From the NCBI GenBank assembly GCA_017443145.1, contig JAFSPA010000006.1, positions 372,001 to 436,000 of the forward strand: a stretch of DNA of 64,000 bases, given 5' to 3'. The translations under genes were made by a program, and so were the position numbers. Under the pieces are notes generated by a model, which saw only the letters and a list, made by a program, of their open reading frames with translations, ran no database searches and was not told where the DNA came from. The stretch comes from Paludibacteraceae bacterium (GTDB taxonomy: Bacteria > Bacteroidota > Bacteroidia > Bacteroidales > Paludibacteraceae). Shown in pieces: positions 44,501-51,422 of the stretch (position 1 is its first letter; the number at the start of each line of letters is the position of its first letter).

Positions 44501-47426
44501 ACAAATCTACATTGTCCCATTCTACAACAGCTGCCATTTGCCAGAGTTTATAATTATCACCAGCATGACTTTTGTCAGTAAAGAGAATCTTAGCTGGAAG
44601 ATGTCCTGAACAATCGTAATAGTAGATGTTTGTATTCGGAATACGGCTCATCTTTTTGTTATGAACGTCGTCATGTACCCAGTTTTTTACGACAAGAGTA
44701 CCCGTACTTCCATCCCAAGTCAAGTCACTACTATTCAAGCACGTCATATATACATCGCTTCCCGACCAAACACCGCTTACCGCCGACCGATCGAAATATA
44801 CAAAGCCGTCGTTCGTGAACTCAGCTTCAATTCGTCCACCATCACCACTTGCAGTTGCAGTTGTTGTTGCACTTGTCGTGCTGGCAACAGCACACGAACC
44901 TGTTACATTCCATTGTTTGAAGCGATAACCCGGATCTGGATTTGCGGTAATCGTGGTCGTGGTGACTTCTTTCAGTGTAATAGAACCAGCTGCTGGTGTG
45001 GTTGTTCCGTGTCCGCTGGAATGAACAGCCAACGTTGCAGTATGTTCCGGCTCTCCGGGAAATGTGATACGTACCCGAGGACTCGATTCAGTCAACTGAT
45101 CAATCGTAAAGGTATAAACACCGGCGACTGTTGTCGTAAAGTAGACATCATATGTGCCATTAAACGTCCACTGAGCTCCATCTGACATAGAACCACCTTC
45201 GTTCGATTGTCCTTTCCAAGCGCTGCCTTGTTGGTTGTATAGTTTGAACTTATATTGCGTGGCTGCTGAGGTTAAGTTGGCTTGAATAGTCAAAACGCCG
45301 TTGTTGTAAACAGCACTTTGATAGGCGCTATTGTCACCACTTGTGCTCCATCCTCTCATACCTCCCGCTGGATTGCCGTCTGCATTTATCGAACCACACA
45401 ATAGATATTTCTCTGTAAATGTGGCGGTAAGTGTAGAAGATGTTCCTGCTGTACCGCAGCCTGTGACAGTAGTCGGGTTGGCTGTTGTACTAGAAAGAGT
45501 AATATTGCTATTACTTTTAGTCCAAACGGTAGAACTGGTTTTAACATAGTATCCTGTAACAGCGACAGCTGTCACTGAACGGGTAGTAGATTTACCGGCA
45601 GTTGTGCTTGTTACGGCGGTACTACCTATTTTGAATGTTCCTGCTCCAGTAGGCGAAGCAGCCAAAGAAACACTCGTCATGTTCTCAGTCCACTTAGCGT
45701 ATACATGCATCGCCCCAGACGAATGAAGGGGAATAGAGGTTATCTCTGTTCCGGCCGTGAAAGTGGATGATGTGTACCAACCTGCAAACGTGTAGTAATT
45801 TCTACTGGGATCCTGCAATGTGATAGTGGCTGTCTCATAAGTATAAGTCTCAGGGTTACTGCCACTATTGGTTCCTCCATTTAGAGTGTAAGTGATAGCA
45901 TAATCTATCAATTTGAACTTAACGTACACATTCAGCGTGCTATTTGCGACTGCGTCGTATGTGGTAGAACCGGCATCATGTTTTCCTTCTGTACATGCTG
46001 CATTTGTATACCATCCTTCCACTTCATAGTAAGTATCCGGTGTCGCCGTAAAGTTTACGGTACTACCTCCATCTACGGTCGAACCACTGGCACCAATACT
46101 AACTCCGCCTTGTTTAGCCGCCAAAGAACCATTCGCCCCCGCTCCGTAGTTAACGGTAATACTGCTCAAGGCCGTTACAATAGTTACAGTCACATTGCTT
46201 GCAGGCATTGTGAACGAGTAATTCGGACTACTACCAGATACAGCAACCGTATTATTGTTAGCATCTTTTACGGTGACACTACTAATGACATAATTGGCGT
46301 CTGGATCAATTTTAAGGTTTACCGTTGAGCCATAATTTGCACTCGAAGGAGCTGTTGTATAAGTACAATGACTTGGTGTTGATGGGCTGTAAGTAATATT
46401 ATACGAATTAACAGTCCATGTTGGATAAAGTGTTAATGCAGCGTTTGTAGAGTAAGTCGCCTTAAGGTTGTAGTTTGTGCCGCTTGTTCCGTTACTACCG
46501 GTATTCCAAGCTGTTTGAGTATACCCTGTACGTGTAAAATCGCCCTTGTCCTTTAATGTTAAGTTTGTTCCATAAACTTTATCTGCAGTCATGTCACTTC
46601 CAGTACTATAGTCTCCTGCCTTGTATGTTACGACAGCTTTAGTTGTACCGCTCAGAGAAATTGAGGCAGTTTGTTTACCATGTACGTCCTTGATAACCAG
46701 TGTTGCAGTCTTTATTCCGGCAGAAGTCGGTGAAAACCGAATGGTCGCCCCAGTACCGCTCAAAGCTGTTATGGAGAATTGGTCTGCATTTGTACCGGTA
46801 ATACTATAACAGGCAGCGACATTGGTAGGCGCTGTGCCATAGTGCGTATAGGTTATGGACTTATCATTAGTGCTATTTACTACAGTGTTATCAAACGTCA
46901 CAGAAGTTGTAGATAAATTAGTAAAACCAGGAATGGTGTATGTCGCTTTGGGCGTTAATTTATTCCCGCCATCAATTTGAACATAAAATTGTATAGTGTT
47001 GACTCCTGGGTTATTTTTATAAAAGCTTGAACTGGTGAGTTGAAGGTTACAGCCTGATTCATTTTTCCACCACTTATTATAGCAATTATCCCAGCAATTT
47101 TGATAGGTTAAACTAAAATTAGCTTCAGTTCCATCTGGCTCAACATAATACACCTTCACAGAATTTGAATTGTTATCTGAAGTTTTTGCCCACGCACCCT
47201 TCCAATAATAATTATCATTAACTACACCAAAATCCAAATCTCCGGTATTATTATCGCCTCCTAACCATTGGTTTGAGGATCCATCCCAATAGTATAATTT
47301 CCATTCCCAGATAGTCTTATCTCCCCACATTTCTTCTACACCGAGGGTGAGGAGGGCGATTAAGGTTAATAACCACCGTGCACTTTTCTGCACGATTGAT
47401 TTAAGGTTAAAATTTGTTTTTTTCAT
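41592..47426 (-). CDS. Giant secreted repeat protein 2 (1944 aa), type IX sorting-type C-terminus
   Basis: A paralogue of giant protein 1. It has a signal peptide (WLLTLIALLTLGVEEMWG), an N-terminal beta domain (WYWDG-like WEWKLYYWDGSSNQW), a choice-of-anchor-D-like module (SITYTHYGTAPTNVAAC), several InlB B-repeat/Flg_new-type modules (YTFAGWYTSSTFTAG, TYYEVEGWYTNAACTEG), SusE-like beta domains (MRGWSTSGDN) and a C-terminal ~700 residues colinear with giant protein 1, ending KKLIDGVLYIVKDGKVF. The last 25 residues are identical in both and their DNA is close to 90% alike, as is the intergenic spacer that follows. A surface-located structural or binding role is inferred. Confidence 0.8.
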   Translation of the reverse strand: MKKTNFNLKSIVQKSARWLLTLIALLTLGVEEMWGDKTIWEWKLYYWDGSSNQWLGGDNNTGDLDFGVVNDNYYWKGAWAKTSDNNSNSVKVYYVEPDGTEANFSLTYQNCWDNCYNKWWKNESGCNLQLTSSSFYKNNPGVNTIQFYVQIDGGNKLTPKATYTIPGFTNLSTTSVTFDNTVVNSTNDKSITYTHYGTAPTNVAACYSITGTNADQFSITALSGTGATIRFSPTSAGIKTATLVIKDVHGKQTASISLSGTTKAVVTYKAGDYSTGSDMTADKVYGTNLTLKDKGDFTRTGYTQTAWNTGSNGTSGTNYNLKATYSTNAALTLYPTWTVNSYNITYSPSTPSHCTYTTAPSSANYGSTVNLKIDPDANYVISSVTVKDANNNTVAVSGSSPNYSFTMPASNVTVTIVTALSSITVNYGAGANGSLAAKQGGVSIGASGSTVDGGSTVNFTATPDTYYEVEGWYTNAACTEGKHDAGSTTYDAVANSTLNVYVKFKLIDYAITYTLNGGTNSGSNPETYTYETATITLQDPSRNYYTFAGWYTSSTFTAGTEITSIPLHSSGAMHVYAKWTENMTSVSLAASPTGAGTFKIGSTAVTSTTAGKSTTRSVTAVAVTGYYVKTSSTVWTKSNSNITLSSTTANPTTVTGCGTAGTSSTLTATFTEKYLLCGSINADGNPAGGMRGWSTSGDNSAYQSAVYNNGVLTIQANLTSAATQYKFKLYNQQGSAWKGQSNEGGSMSDGAQWTFNGTYDVYFTTTVAGVYTFTIDQLTESSPRVRITFPGEPEHTATLAVHSSGHGTTTPAAGSITLKEVTTTTITANPDPGYRFKQWNVTGSCAVASTTSATTTATASGDGGRIEAEFTNDGFVYFDRSAVSGVWSGSDVYMTCLNSSDLTWDGSTGTLVVKNWVHDDVHNKKMSRIPNTNIYYYDCSGHLPAKILFTDKSHAGDNYKLWQMAAVVEWDNVDLSKDNMFVVENYVWQSKNNTGYFEGYWMKYNETSSGIQLLMWTYGDAVVSGTPVTFTTANAGDREFTASVTLSATTGYKFKVKGLNGREYGNSGTMTNTNCTGWDFLDRTNSDCNFTSTGAGTYKFTLNCTNSGKLKVSLDFPLDLNDYRVVYNGKIKTTAGSKTDHASNFIRHLSAAGTKKDIVSFYVTGSDWTLRLQKCTKLSPLTWEDQGSAISAATFGSPAQGVHNFEVKQVHNGSTNTVTITYIEPYTGNYYIRTDVASGGWEAFKTTPDNKMEYSDYSKEHSGYDYYHCHWTPTGKNVRFCVANDYSQNVSETMTTGDSPFNWENLPYQANVRFMYNSNTNVIGRAYLNGSSEGGNATFLWLQGSTGANKRILRLDGSDFPSDTARFGDDGNWIYRRDLKAEEGARIKLISNYYYSNTNHYQYFKGTSDAWSDASTEQILGGDSPTTAHTIRVIYDFKTNHLLSAWLVDDETVSSAKAINTSVMIVREHQGDAKQLTFSGSGKLTAVDTVYCVMQFNKTTLNNASLSIYERALYWISFPFDVKLNDVFGFGTYGEHWIMEYYDGKGRAANGFWAESDVNWKYIMPAQKKDYILKAYEGYVLCLDLDNLTTSSSVWNYVDKVSLYFPSAKSVGSIITRDTTITIDQTGYECTINRTVDASGNSTGLPANYDRTKRDSYWHCIGVPSYANNTHSYTTGFINDATDSYYYPSEWTADNLPFYYAWNSSTNALSPQRTGSSTTFKAMNSYLVQYSKTTMAWTSTIVSPKPSSVVARRKAAADDTHLVEFNIHLLNGEKDIDHTYIRLTDEEEVTSGFEFGHDLTKAFNAGANIYTIVDQVEVAGNSLPLEYDKTTLVPMGVKIATEGEYSFSLPEGTSGVGVTLIDNELQTRTNLALMDYAVTLPAGDHNERFVLEISPIEQTTTSVETVNGANGDAALNGVCKKLIDGVLYIVKDGKVFDARGARIQ

Positions 47427-47498
47427 AATACTTTGTATTTTTGGTTGTTAACTATATGACTACCGTATCCTTTATTATATGCATAATCCGCTATATTG

Positions 47499-47837
47499 TT
47501 ATGCAATCTCAACGCAATATTTTCCTCTAAGTCCATCATGCCCTTCTCCGGTTATCATCAATTTGTCTCCATTATATTGGAAGGTCTGAAAGTTCGTTTG
47601 AAACTCGCTGAAGCAATCCTGGCGATTGGCTAATTTACTCACGAATAGAGATGTGCCATCTAATTTACGACTTATAAAGACGGAGCTGTTATCTTCAAAA
47701 AGTACTACATTGGTTGCTACATCTGTATAGCGAACATACTTGTCGTATATCCATCCCGCTTGTGCTGTATTTGCATTATTATCTCGCAAAAATCTTTTTA
47801 CTGCATTCAAGTTATTATATTCTTCTATATCTGTCAT
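47499..47837 (-). CDS. Hypothetical 112-aa cytoplasmic protein upstream of giant protein 2
   Basis: No recognised family. It starts with helical MTDIEEYNNLNAVKRFLRDNN and continues as beta strands (TNVVLFEDNSSVFISRKLDG, TSLFVSKLANRQD, KLMITGEGHDGLRGKYCVEI). No signal peptide. It lies 72 bp before giant protein 2 in the same direction, and no promoter was found between them, so it probably heads the operon. Its place corresponds to that of the CBS-HEPN module before cassette 1, but the proteins are unrelated. Confidence 0.55.
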   Translation of the reverse strand: MTDIEEYNNLNAVKRFLRDNNANTAQAGWIYDKYVRYTDVATNVVLFEDNSSVFISRKLDGTSLFVSKLANRQDCFSEFQTNFQTFQYNGDKLMITGEGHDGLRGKYCVEIA

Positions 47838-47907
47838 CTCAAAAATGTATTTGGTTGTTTTTTGGCTAATTTATCAGCTATTTTAATGTGGTGGTTTTGT
47901 CCCTCAA

Positions 47908-47929
47908 AAATTATCAATCTTTAAGATTT
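47908..47929. repeat. 22-bp repeat, copy 3
   Basis: Identical to copies 1 and 2 and in the same orientation, 71 bp upstream of the 112-aa gene. Confidence 0.9.
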
Positions 47930-47955
47930 TGGGGATTTTTGAGGGTTGGTTCCAT

Positions 47956-47999
47956 CCCGCTTATCTCTCGCTTGTCTCTCGCTTACCTCTCGCTCGAGG
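47956..47999. repeat. 11-bp tandem repeat, 4 units of CTCGCTTxxCT type
   Basis: CCCGCTTATCT, CTCGCTTGTCT, CTCGCTTACCT and CTCGCTCGAGG follow at exactly 11 bp, between 22-bp repeat copies 3 and 4. Confidence 0.85.
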
Positions 48000-48011
48000 T
48001 CTGCAAATCCC

Positions 48012-48032
48012 AAATTATCAATCTTTAAGATT
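48012..48032. repeat. 22-bp repeat, copy 4
   Basis: Matches the other copies over 21 bases, 104 bp from copy 3, same orientation. Confidence 0.88.
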
Positions 48033-48065
48033 ACGAATATTTCATCAAAGGTCACATATAGACAC

Positions 48066-48097
48066 AAAAAAGCGTGAAGCTCGTTTGCTCTTCACGC
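48066..48097 (-). terminator. Terminator of ncRNA B
   Basis: GCGTGAAG and CTTCACGC pair around a 10-base loop, followed by six Ts on the minus strand. Confidence 0.85.
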
Positions 48098-48400
48098 ACC
48101 CAAGGCCTTCGCATAGCCTGTAAACAGAAGAAAAACAACCGAAGTCCACGCCGAATATGTAAAAAGGTACAATACGCCTACCGGCGCAGGTACACGGTAT
48201 TTACATACCCACATGACATTCACTGGTTGTTGTTCGCTCCGTTAGAATAGAAAGTTGCGAAGTTTCTGGGTGTCGCAAACAACGTCAATAAACGTCTTTT
48301 AATATGTCTTATCCACCCCACAAATGAGAGACACTTCCCTCCGGCGTGGATGTGAGTATGCGTGCTCGCGTACGCGATATGGGTACGCACCAACGCATAA
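48066..48400 (-). ncRNA. Candidate structured ncRNA B (about 335 nt)
   Basis: A minus-strand unit without a credible ORF, from a consensus promoter (48407-48438) to a strong terminator (48066-48097). Read 5' to 3' it folds locally into a 5' hairpin (TATGCGT...ACGCATA), a central stem GTTGTTTGC/GCGAACAAC around the loop at 48239-48272, and a further hairpin ATGTAAA...TTTACAT enclosing TGCGCC-GGTA-GGCGTA. The central loop, with ACTTCGCAAC, closely resembles that of unit A, and its stem contains a G-U pair that is valid only in the minus-strand RNA. Ends are estimates. Function unknown. Confidence 0.62.
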
Positions 48401-48406
48401 TCGCCG

Positions 48407-48438
48407 CAAAATTACAACTTTTTACGGAAACATGCAAA
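48407..48438 (-). promoter_or_regulatory. Promoter of ncRNA B
   Basis: Minus-strand TTTG (48435-48438), a 20-bp spacer and TAATTTTG (48407-48414). No protein gene follows downstream before the terminator. Confidence 0.75.
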
Positions 48439-48481
48439 TTTTTTGAAGAAAAAAATAATTTTTTAAGCAAAAATGTCCAAA

Positions 48482-48506
48482 ATTGCACCCCAAAAGGGGT
48501 TGCATT
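48482..48506 (-). terminator. Hairpin after the GT2 gene, weak terminator
   Basis: GCAACCCC-TTTT-GGGGTGC with flanking A/T pairs, followed by ATTTTGG on the minus strand; the T-run is short. Confidence 0.45.
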
Positions 48507-48513
48507 GGTAGTC

Positions 48514-48546
48514 TATCCCTTGCGTATCCCTTGCGTATCCCTTGCG
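48514..48546. repeat. 11-bp tandem repeat, 3 perfect units TATCCCTTGCG
   Basis: Three identical contiguous units, 12 bp beyond the stop codon of the GT2 gene. Confidence 0.95.
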
Positions 48547-48558
48547 AAATACCCGAAC

Positions 48559-49371
48559 CTATTTGGCACTGATGGAAGCGAGGAGTTGGTTGTTGAAAAG
48601 GTCGCGCTCGGGGTCGCGGAACCAGCCCCACTTATTGAAGTAGCGGCACATATTGATGATATGTATCCACAGGTAGCGGAGCGAGTGGTAAGACGATTTC
48701 GCATGATGGTGCACAATCGTGACGGACGGCAAAAAGAGTGTCAGGTAGTCGCGATGGATAGTGCGGGTGAGATCCATATCCTCCGGGTACATGAAATAGC
48801 GCTCGTCAAAGAGTCGGGCTTTGAGGGCCGCTTCGGTACGCAGGAACATAAAACAGCCACTAAGGTAGGGCACATTAAGAGGACGGTCGTATCCGGTAAA
48901 ACGGAGCTCGTACCGTTCGGTGCGTTTTTGGGTCCAGCGTTTCGGCAAGAACCGACGAGCGATCAGGTCCCAAGGTGACGGAAGGAGTTTGGCGAGATAT
49001 TGCACGGTTCCATCGGGATAAACGACTTTGGGCATAATCTGTCCGACGAGCGGATTTTGTCCGATGAAATCGAGCAAATATTCGATATCAGCAGCCTTGA
49101 CTTCGATATCGGAATTGATTACCAAATGATACGGCACTTCGTCGTAAACGGACTCGCGGAGAGCGATATTATGCGCTTTACCGTAACCGAGATTGGCGTT
49201 GTTGAAAATATACACTATCGGCAGGGGTAAAGATGCGAATTCTTCCGATTTCACCGGAGAATTATCGACGAGATAGATATGGCGCAGGTGGCGAACCTTG
49301 AGTAGCTCGTCGAGCAGCGGTAGCAGTTCTTCCGCGCGGGTCTTATATAGGACGATAGAGATATTCAGCAT
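48559..49371 (-). CDS. Family 2 glycosyltransferase
   Basis: A 270-aa GT-A protein: ISIVLYKTRAEELLPLL at the N-terminus, IYLVDNSP and FNNANLGYGKAHNIAL for nucleotide-sugar binding, the DxD-like NSDIEV, and YLSGCFMFLRTEALKARLFDERYFMYPEDMDLTRTIH with the catalytic-region E-D. It resembles rhamnosyltransferases that build cell-surface polysaccharides. It has no adjacent polysaccharide cluster. It follows rpsP after a terminator and probably relies on read-through or an unseen promoter. Confidence 0.85.
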   Translation of the reverse strand: MLNISIVLYKTRAEELLPLLDELLKVRHLRHIYLVDNSPVKSEEFASLPLPIVYIFNNANLGYGKAHNIALRESVYDEVPYHLVINSDIEVKAADIEYLLDFIGQNPLVGQIMPKVVYPDGTVQYLAKLLPSPWDLIARRFLPKRWTQKRTERYELRFTGYDRPLNVPYLSGCFMFLRTEAALKARLFDERYFMYPEDMDLTRTIHRDYLTLFLPSVTIVHHHAKSSYHSLRYLWIHIINMCRYFNKWGWFRDPERDLFNNQLLASISAK

Positions 49372-49377
49372 GTGGTT

Positions 49378-49407
49378 GAAAAAAGCCCAGAACTTACGTT
49401 CCGGACT
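49378..49407 (-). terminator. Terminator of rpsP
   Basis: AGTCCGGAAC and GTTCTGGGCT pair along 10 bp (wobbles included) around a GTAA tetraloop, then six Ts. It lies 7 bp before the GT2 start codon. Confidence 0.75.
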
Positions 49408-49431
49408 TTCTTTCTTTTGTCGTGCGACGGA

Positions 49432-50010
49432 TTACGCTTCAGCCGTTTCTTCAGCGGGAGCCTCTTCAGCAGCCTCTTCGGTTGCAGGAGCCTCAGCCTC
49501 TGCAGCTTCTTGCGCAGCTTCCTGAGCGGCAGCAGCGAGAGCAGCACTTGCTTCCTGGCGTTTCTTCAATACCTCAGCAGCTTTGGCCTTGTTAGCCTCC
49601 ACTTCCTGAGCGTGAGCAGCCTTAGCAGCAGCTACTTTCTTGTCAGCCTCAGCTTTAACAACCTTAGCATCCTTAGCTTGTTGTTGCGCTTTCCAAGCGT
49701 CGAAACGCTTTTGTGCCTCTTCAGCAGAGAAAGCACCCTTAGCGACACCACCGTTGAGGTGTTTCATGAGCATAACGCCTTCTACAGAAAGGAGATGACG
49801 CGCTGTGTCGGTTGGTTGCGCACCTACACCTACCCAATAGAGCGCACGCTCGAAATTGAGGTTGATGGTAGCAGGATTGGTGTTGGGGTTGTAGGAGCCA
49901 AGACGCTCGATGATTTTGCCGTCACGCGGCGAGCGGCTGTCCGCTACTACGATGTGGTAGTACGCGTAGTCTTTGTGACCATGACGAGCCAAACGAATTT
50001 TAGTTGCCAT
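49432..50010 (-). CDS. rpsP: 30S ribosomal protein S16 with long Ala/Glu/Lys tail
   Basis: A 192-aa protein. The first ~80 residues are S16 ([42 protein letters not shown] is the N-terminal strand region, with [12 protein letters not shown] later). The remaining ~110 residues are an Ala-, Glu- and Lys-rich low-complexity helix, as found in S16 of Bacteroidota but not of E. coli (82 aa). The tail is not needed for the S16 fold; its role is unknown. Confidence 0.95.
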   Translation of the reverse strand: MATKIRLARHGHKDYAYYHIVVADSRSPRDGKIIERLGSYNPNTNPATINLNFERALYWVGVGAQPTDTARHLLSVEGVMLMKHLNGGVAKGAFSAEEAQKRFDAWKAQQQAKDAKVVKAEADKKVAAAKAAHAQEVEANKAKAAEVLKKRQEASAALAAAAQEAAQEAAEAEAPATEEAAEEAPAEETAEA

Positions 50011-50098
50011 TTTTGTTTGTTGTTTTAGTGGGCGTTGAATTACGCGAATTCATGCCCTGGTTAATACTAATGACGTGCTCTTTTCACGAAAGAGCCCG

Positions 50099-50130
50099 CA
50101 AAAGTACTGCTTTTTTATGGAACCCACAAA
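50099..50130 (-). promoter_or_regulatory. Promoter of rpsP
   Basis: Minus-strand TTTG (50127-50130), a 20-bp spacer and TACTTTTG (50099-50106). Confidence 0.8.
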
Positions 50131-50177
50131 TTTTTTTGCAAAAATATGTCATTTTTACATAAAATAAGGTGTATTAA

Positions 50178-50209
50178 TTTGCATATATGGTATTTTTTGC
50201 GTAATTTTG
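50178..50209 (+). promoter_or_regulatory. Promoter of the holB-ricT-gldH operon
   Basis: TTTG (50178-50181), a 20-bp spacer and TAATTTTG (50202-50209), 20 bp before the holB start. Confidence 0.8.
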
Positions 50210-50228
50210 CGCGCTATTTTGGTGTGCG

Positions 50229-51383
50229 ATGCTATTTAGAGACATCATAGGTCAGGAACGCGCGAAGCAACAGTTGCGCTCTGCGGTTCAGGAAGGCCTG
50301 ATTCCTCATGCCCAGTTATTCGTTGGTCCGGAGGGAGTGGGTAAACTGCAGTTGGCCGTTGCGTATGCACAGTATCTCGCTTGTCCGAACCGGACGACAG
50401 AGGATGCGTGCGGGGTGTGCCCAACGTGCTTGCAGTACGCTAAGTTGCAGCACCCAGATCTGCACTTCGCTTTTCCGATTGTGAAGACGGACACAGGTGA
50501 TGTTTGTGACGATTTCATCGATACTTTCAGGGAGCTGATACTGACCAAAGGGTACTTCGATTTGGATGATTGGTACAGCGCGTTAGGTGTGGAGACAAAG
50601 CAGGGGATGATTTACGAGAAAGAGAGTTCGGAGATACTGCGCAAGCTCAGCCTAAAGTCTTTCGGCGACGGATACAAGGTAATGATAATCTGGCAGCCGC
50701 AGAAGATGAATATCACCTGCGCGAACAAGCTGCTGAAGATATTAGAAGAGCCGCCACAAAAGACGGTGTTCCTATTGGTGACGGAGCAGCCGGACCAACT
50801 GCTATCAACGATACTGAGCCGTGTTCAGCAAGTGCGCCTGTCGGGTCTGACGGAGCAAGAGATAGCGAGCGGTTTGCAGGCGAAAGGTTACGGCGTTCAA
50901 CACGCGCTCGATTGGGCGCATATAGCCGGCGGCAGTTACTTGGCAGCACTCAAGTTAGCGGATGAAAGCAGCGCGAACAAGCGCTATCTGGACGATTTTA
51001 TCGCACTTATGCGCGATGCGTACACGATAGGTCATATTAAGAATGCAGCCAAGAAGGCGGAGTCGCTGAGTCGGATACGGAAATGGAGTCTGGACATCGC
51101 GGACACGAAAGTGGGTCGCGAGCGGCAGAAAGCGTTCCTGCAATATGCGCAGCGGCAAGTGCGCGAGAACTATATCTACAACCTGCAACACCCCGAACTG
51201 AACTATCAGACGACGGACGAGCGCACTTTCTCCGAGAACTTCGCGCCGTATATCAACGAGGGAAATGTGGAGCAGATAATGAATGAATTGGACAAAGCAG
51301 AACGGCAAATAGGTCAGAACGGAAACGCGAAGATCATATTCTTTGATCTGTGTTTACAGTTTATCGTTTTGCTCAAACGATAA
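50229..51383 (+). CDS. holB: DNA polymerase III delta' subunit
   Basis: A 384-aa AAA+ clamp-loader protein: FRDIIGQERAKQQLRSAVQEGLIPHAQLFVGP at the start, a P-loop region GPEGVGKLQLA in which the Ser/Thr after Lys is replaced by Leu (as expected for the non-hydrolysing delta'), zinc ligands in CGVCPTCLQYAKLQHPD, and KLLKILEEPPQKTVFLLVT with the SRC-like ILSRVQQ. It helps open the DnaN clamp. Confidence 0.92.
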   Translation: MLFRDIIGQERAKQQLRSAVQEGLIPHAQLFVGPEGVGKLQLAVAYAQYLACPNRTTEDACGVCPTCLQYAKLQHPDLHFAFPIVKTDTGDVCDDFIDTFRELILTKGYFDLDDWYSALGVETKQGMIYEKESSEILRKLSLKSFGDGYKVMIIWQPQKMNITCANKLLKILEEPPQKTVFLLVTEQPDQLLSTILSRVQQVRLSGLTEQEIASGLQAKGYGVQHALDWAHIAGGSYLAALKLADESSANKRYLDDFIALMRDAYTIGHIKNAAKKAESLSRIRKWSLDIADTKVGRERQKAFLQYAQRQVRENYIYNLQHPELNYQTTDERTFSENFAPYINEGNVEQIMNELDKAERQIGQNGNAKIIFFDLCLQFIVLLKR

Positions 51384-51422
51384 ACGTTAAAGTGTTAAAT
51401 TGTTAAGTTGTTAAATCGTTAT
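51378..51422. repeat. Short degenerate repeat GTTAAA(T/G)T before ricT
   Basis: Near-repeats of TGTTAAAT/TGTTAAGT fill the gap between holB and ricT; similar 7-9-bp near-repeats occur at other gene borders and linkers in this window. Confidence 0.6.

Noticed and set aside
35843-48032. Possible CRISPR array from the repeated 22-mers
   Set aside because: Only two copies at each place, with 49- and 82-bp intervals of unequal length, no leader and no cas genes.
48066-48400. RNase P RNA, tmRNA, 6S or SRP RNA as identity of ncRNA B
   Set aside because: The conserved GAGGAAAGTCC-type, tRNA-like and SRP loop sequences are absent and the ends do not pair as in 6S RNA. A remote variant cannot be fully excluded.
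48346-48978. 210-codon plus-strand ORF
   Set aside because: It lies antisense over the GT2 gene and across the ncRNA B promoter, and its protein has no recognisable features.
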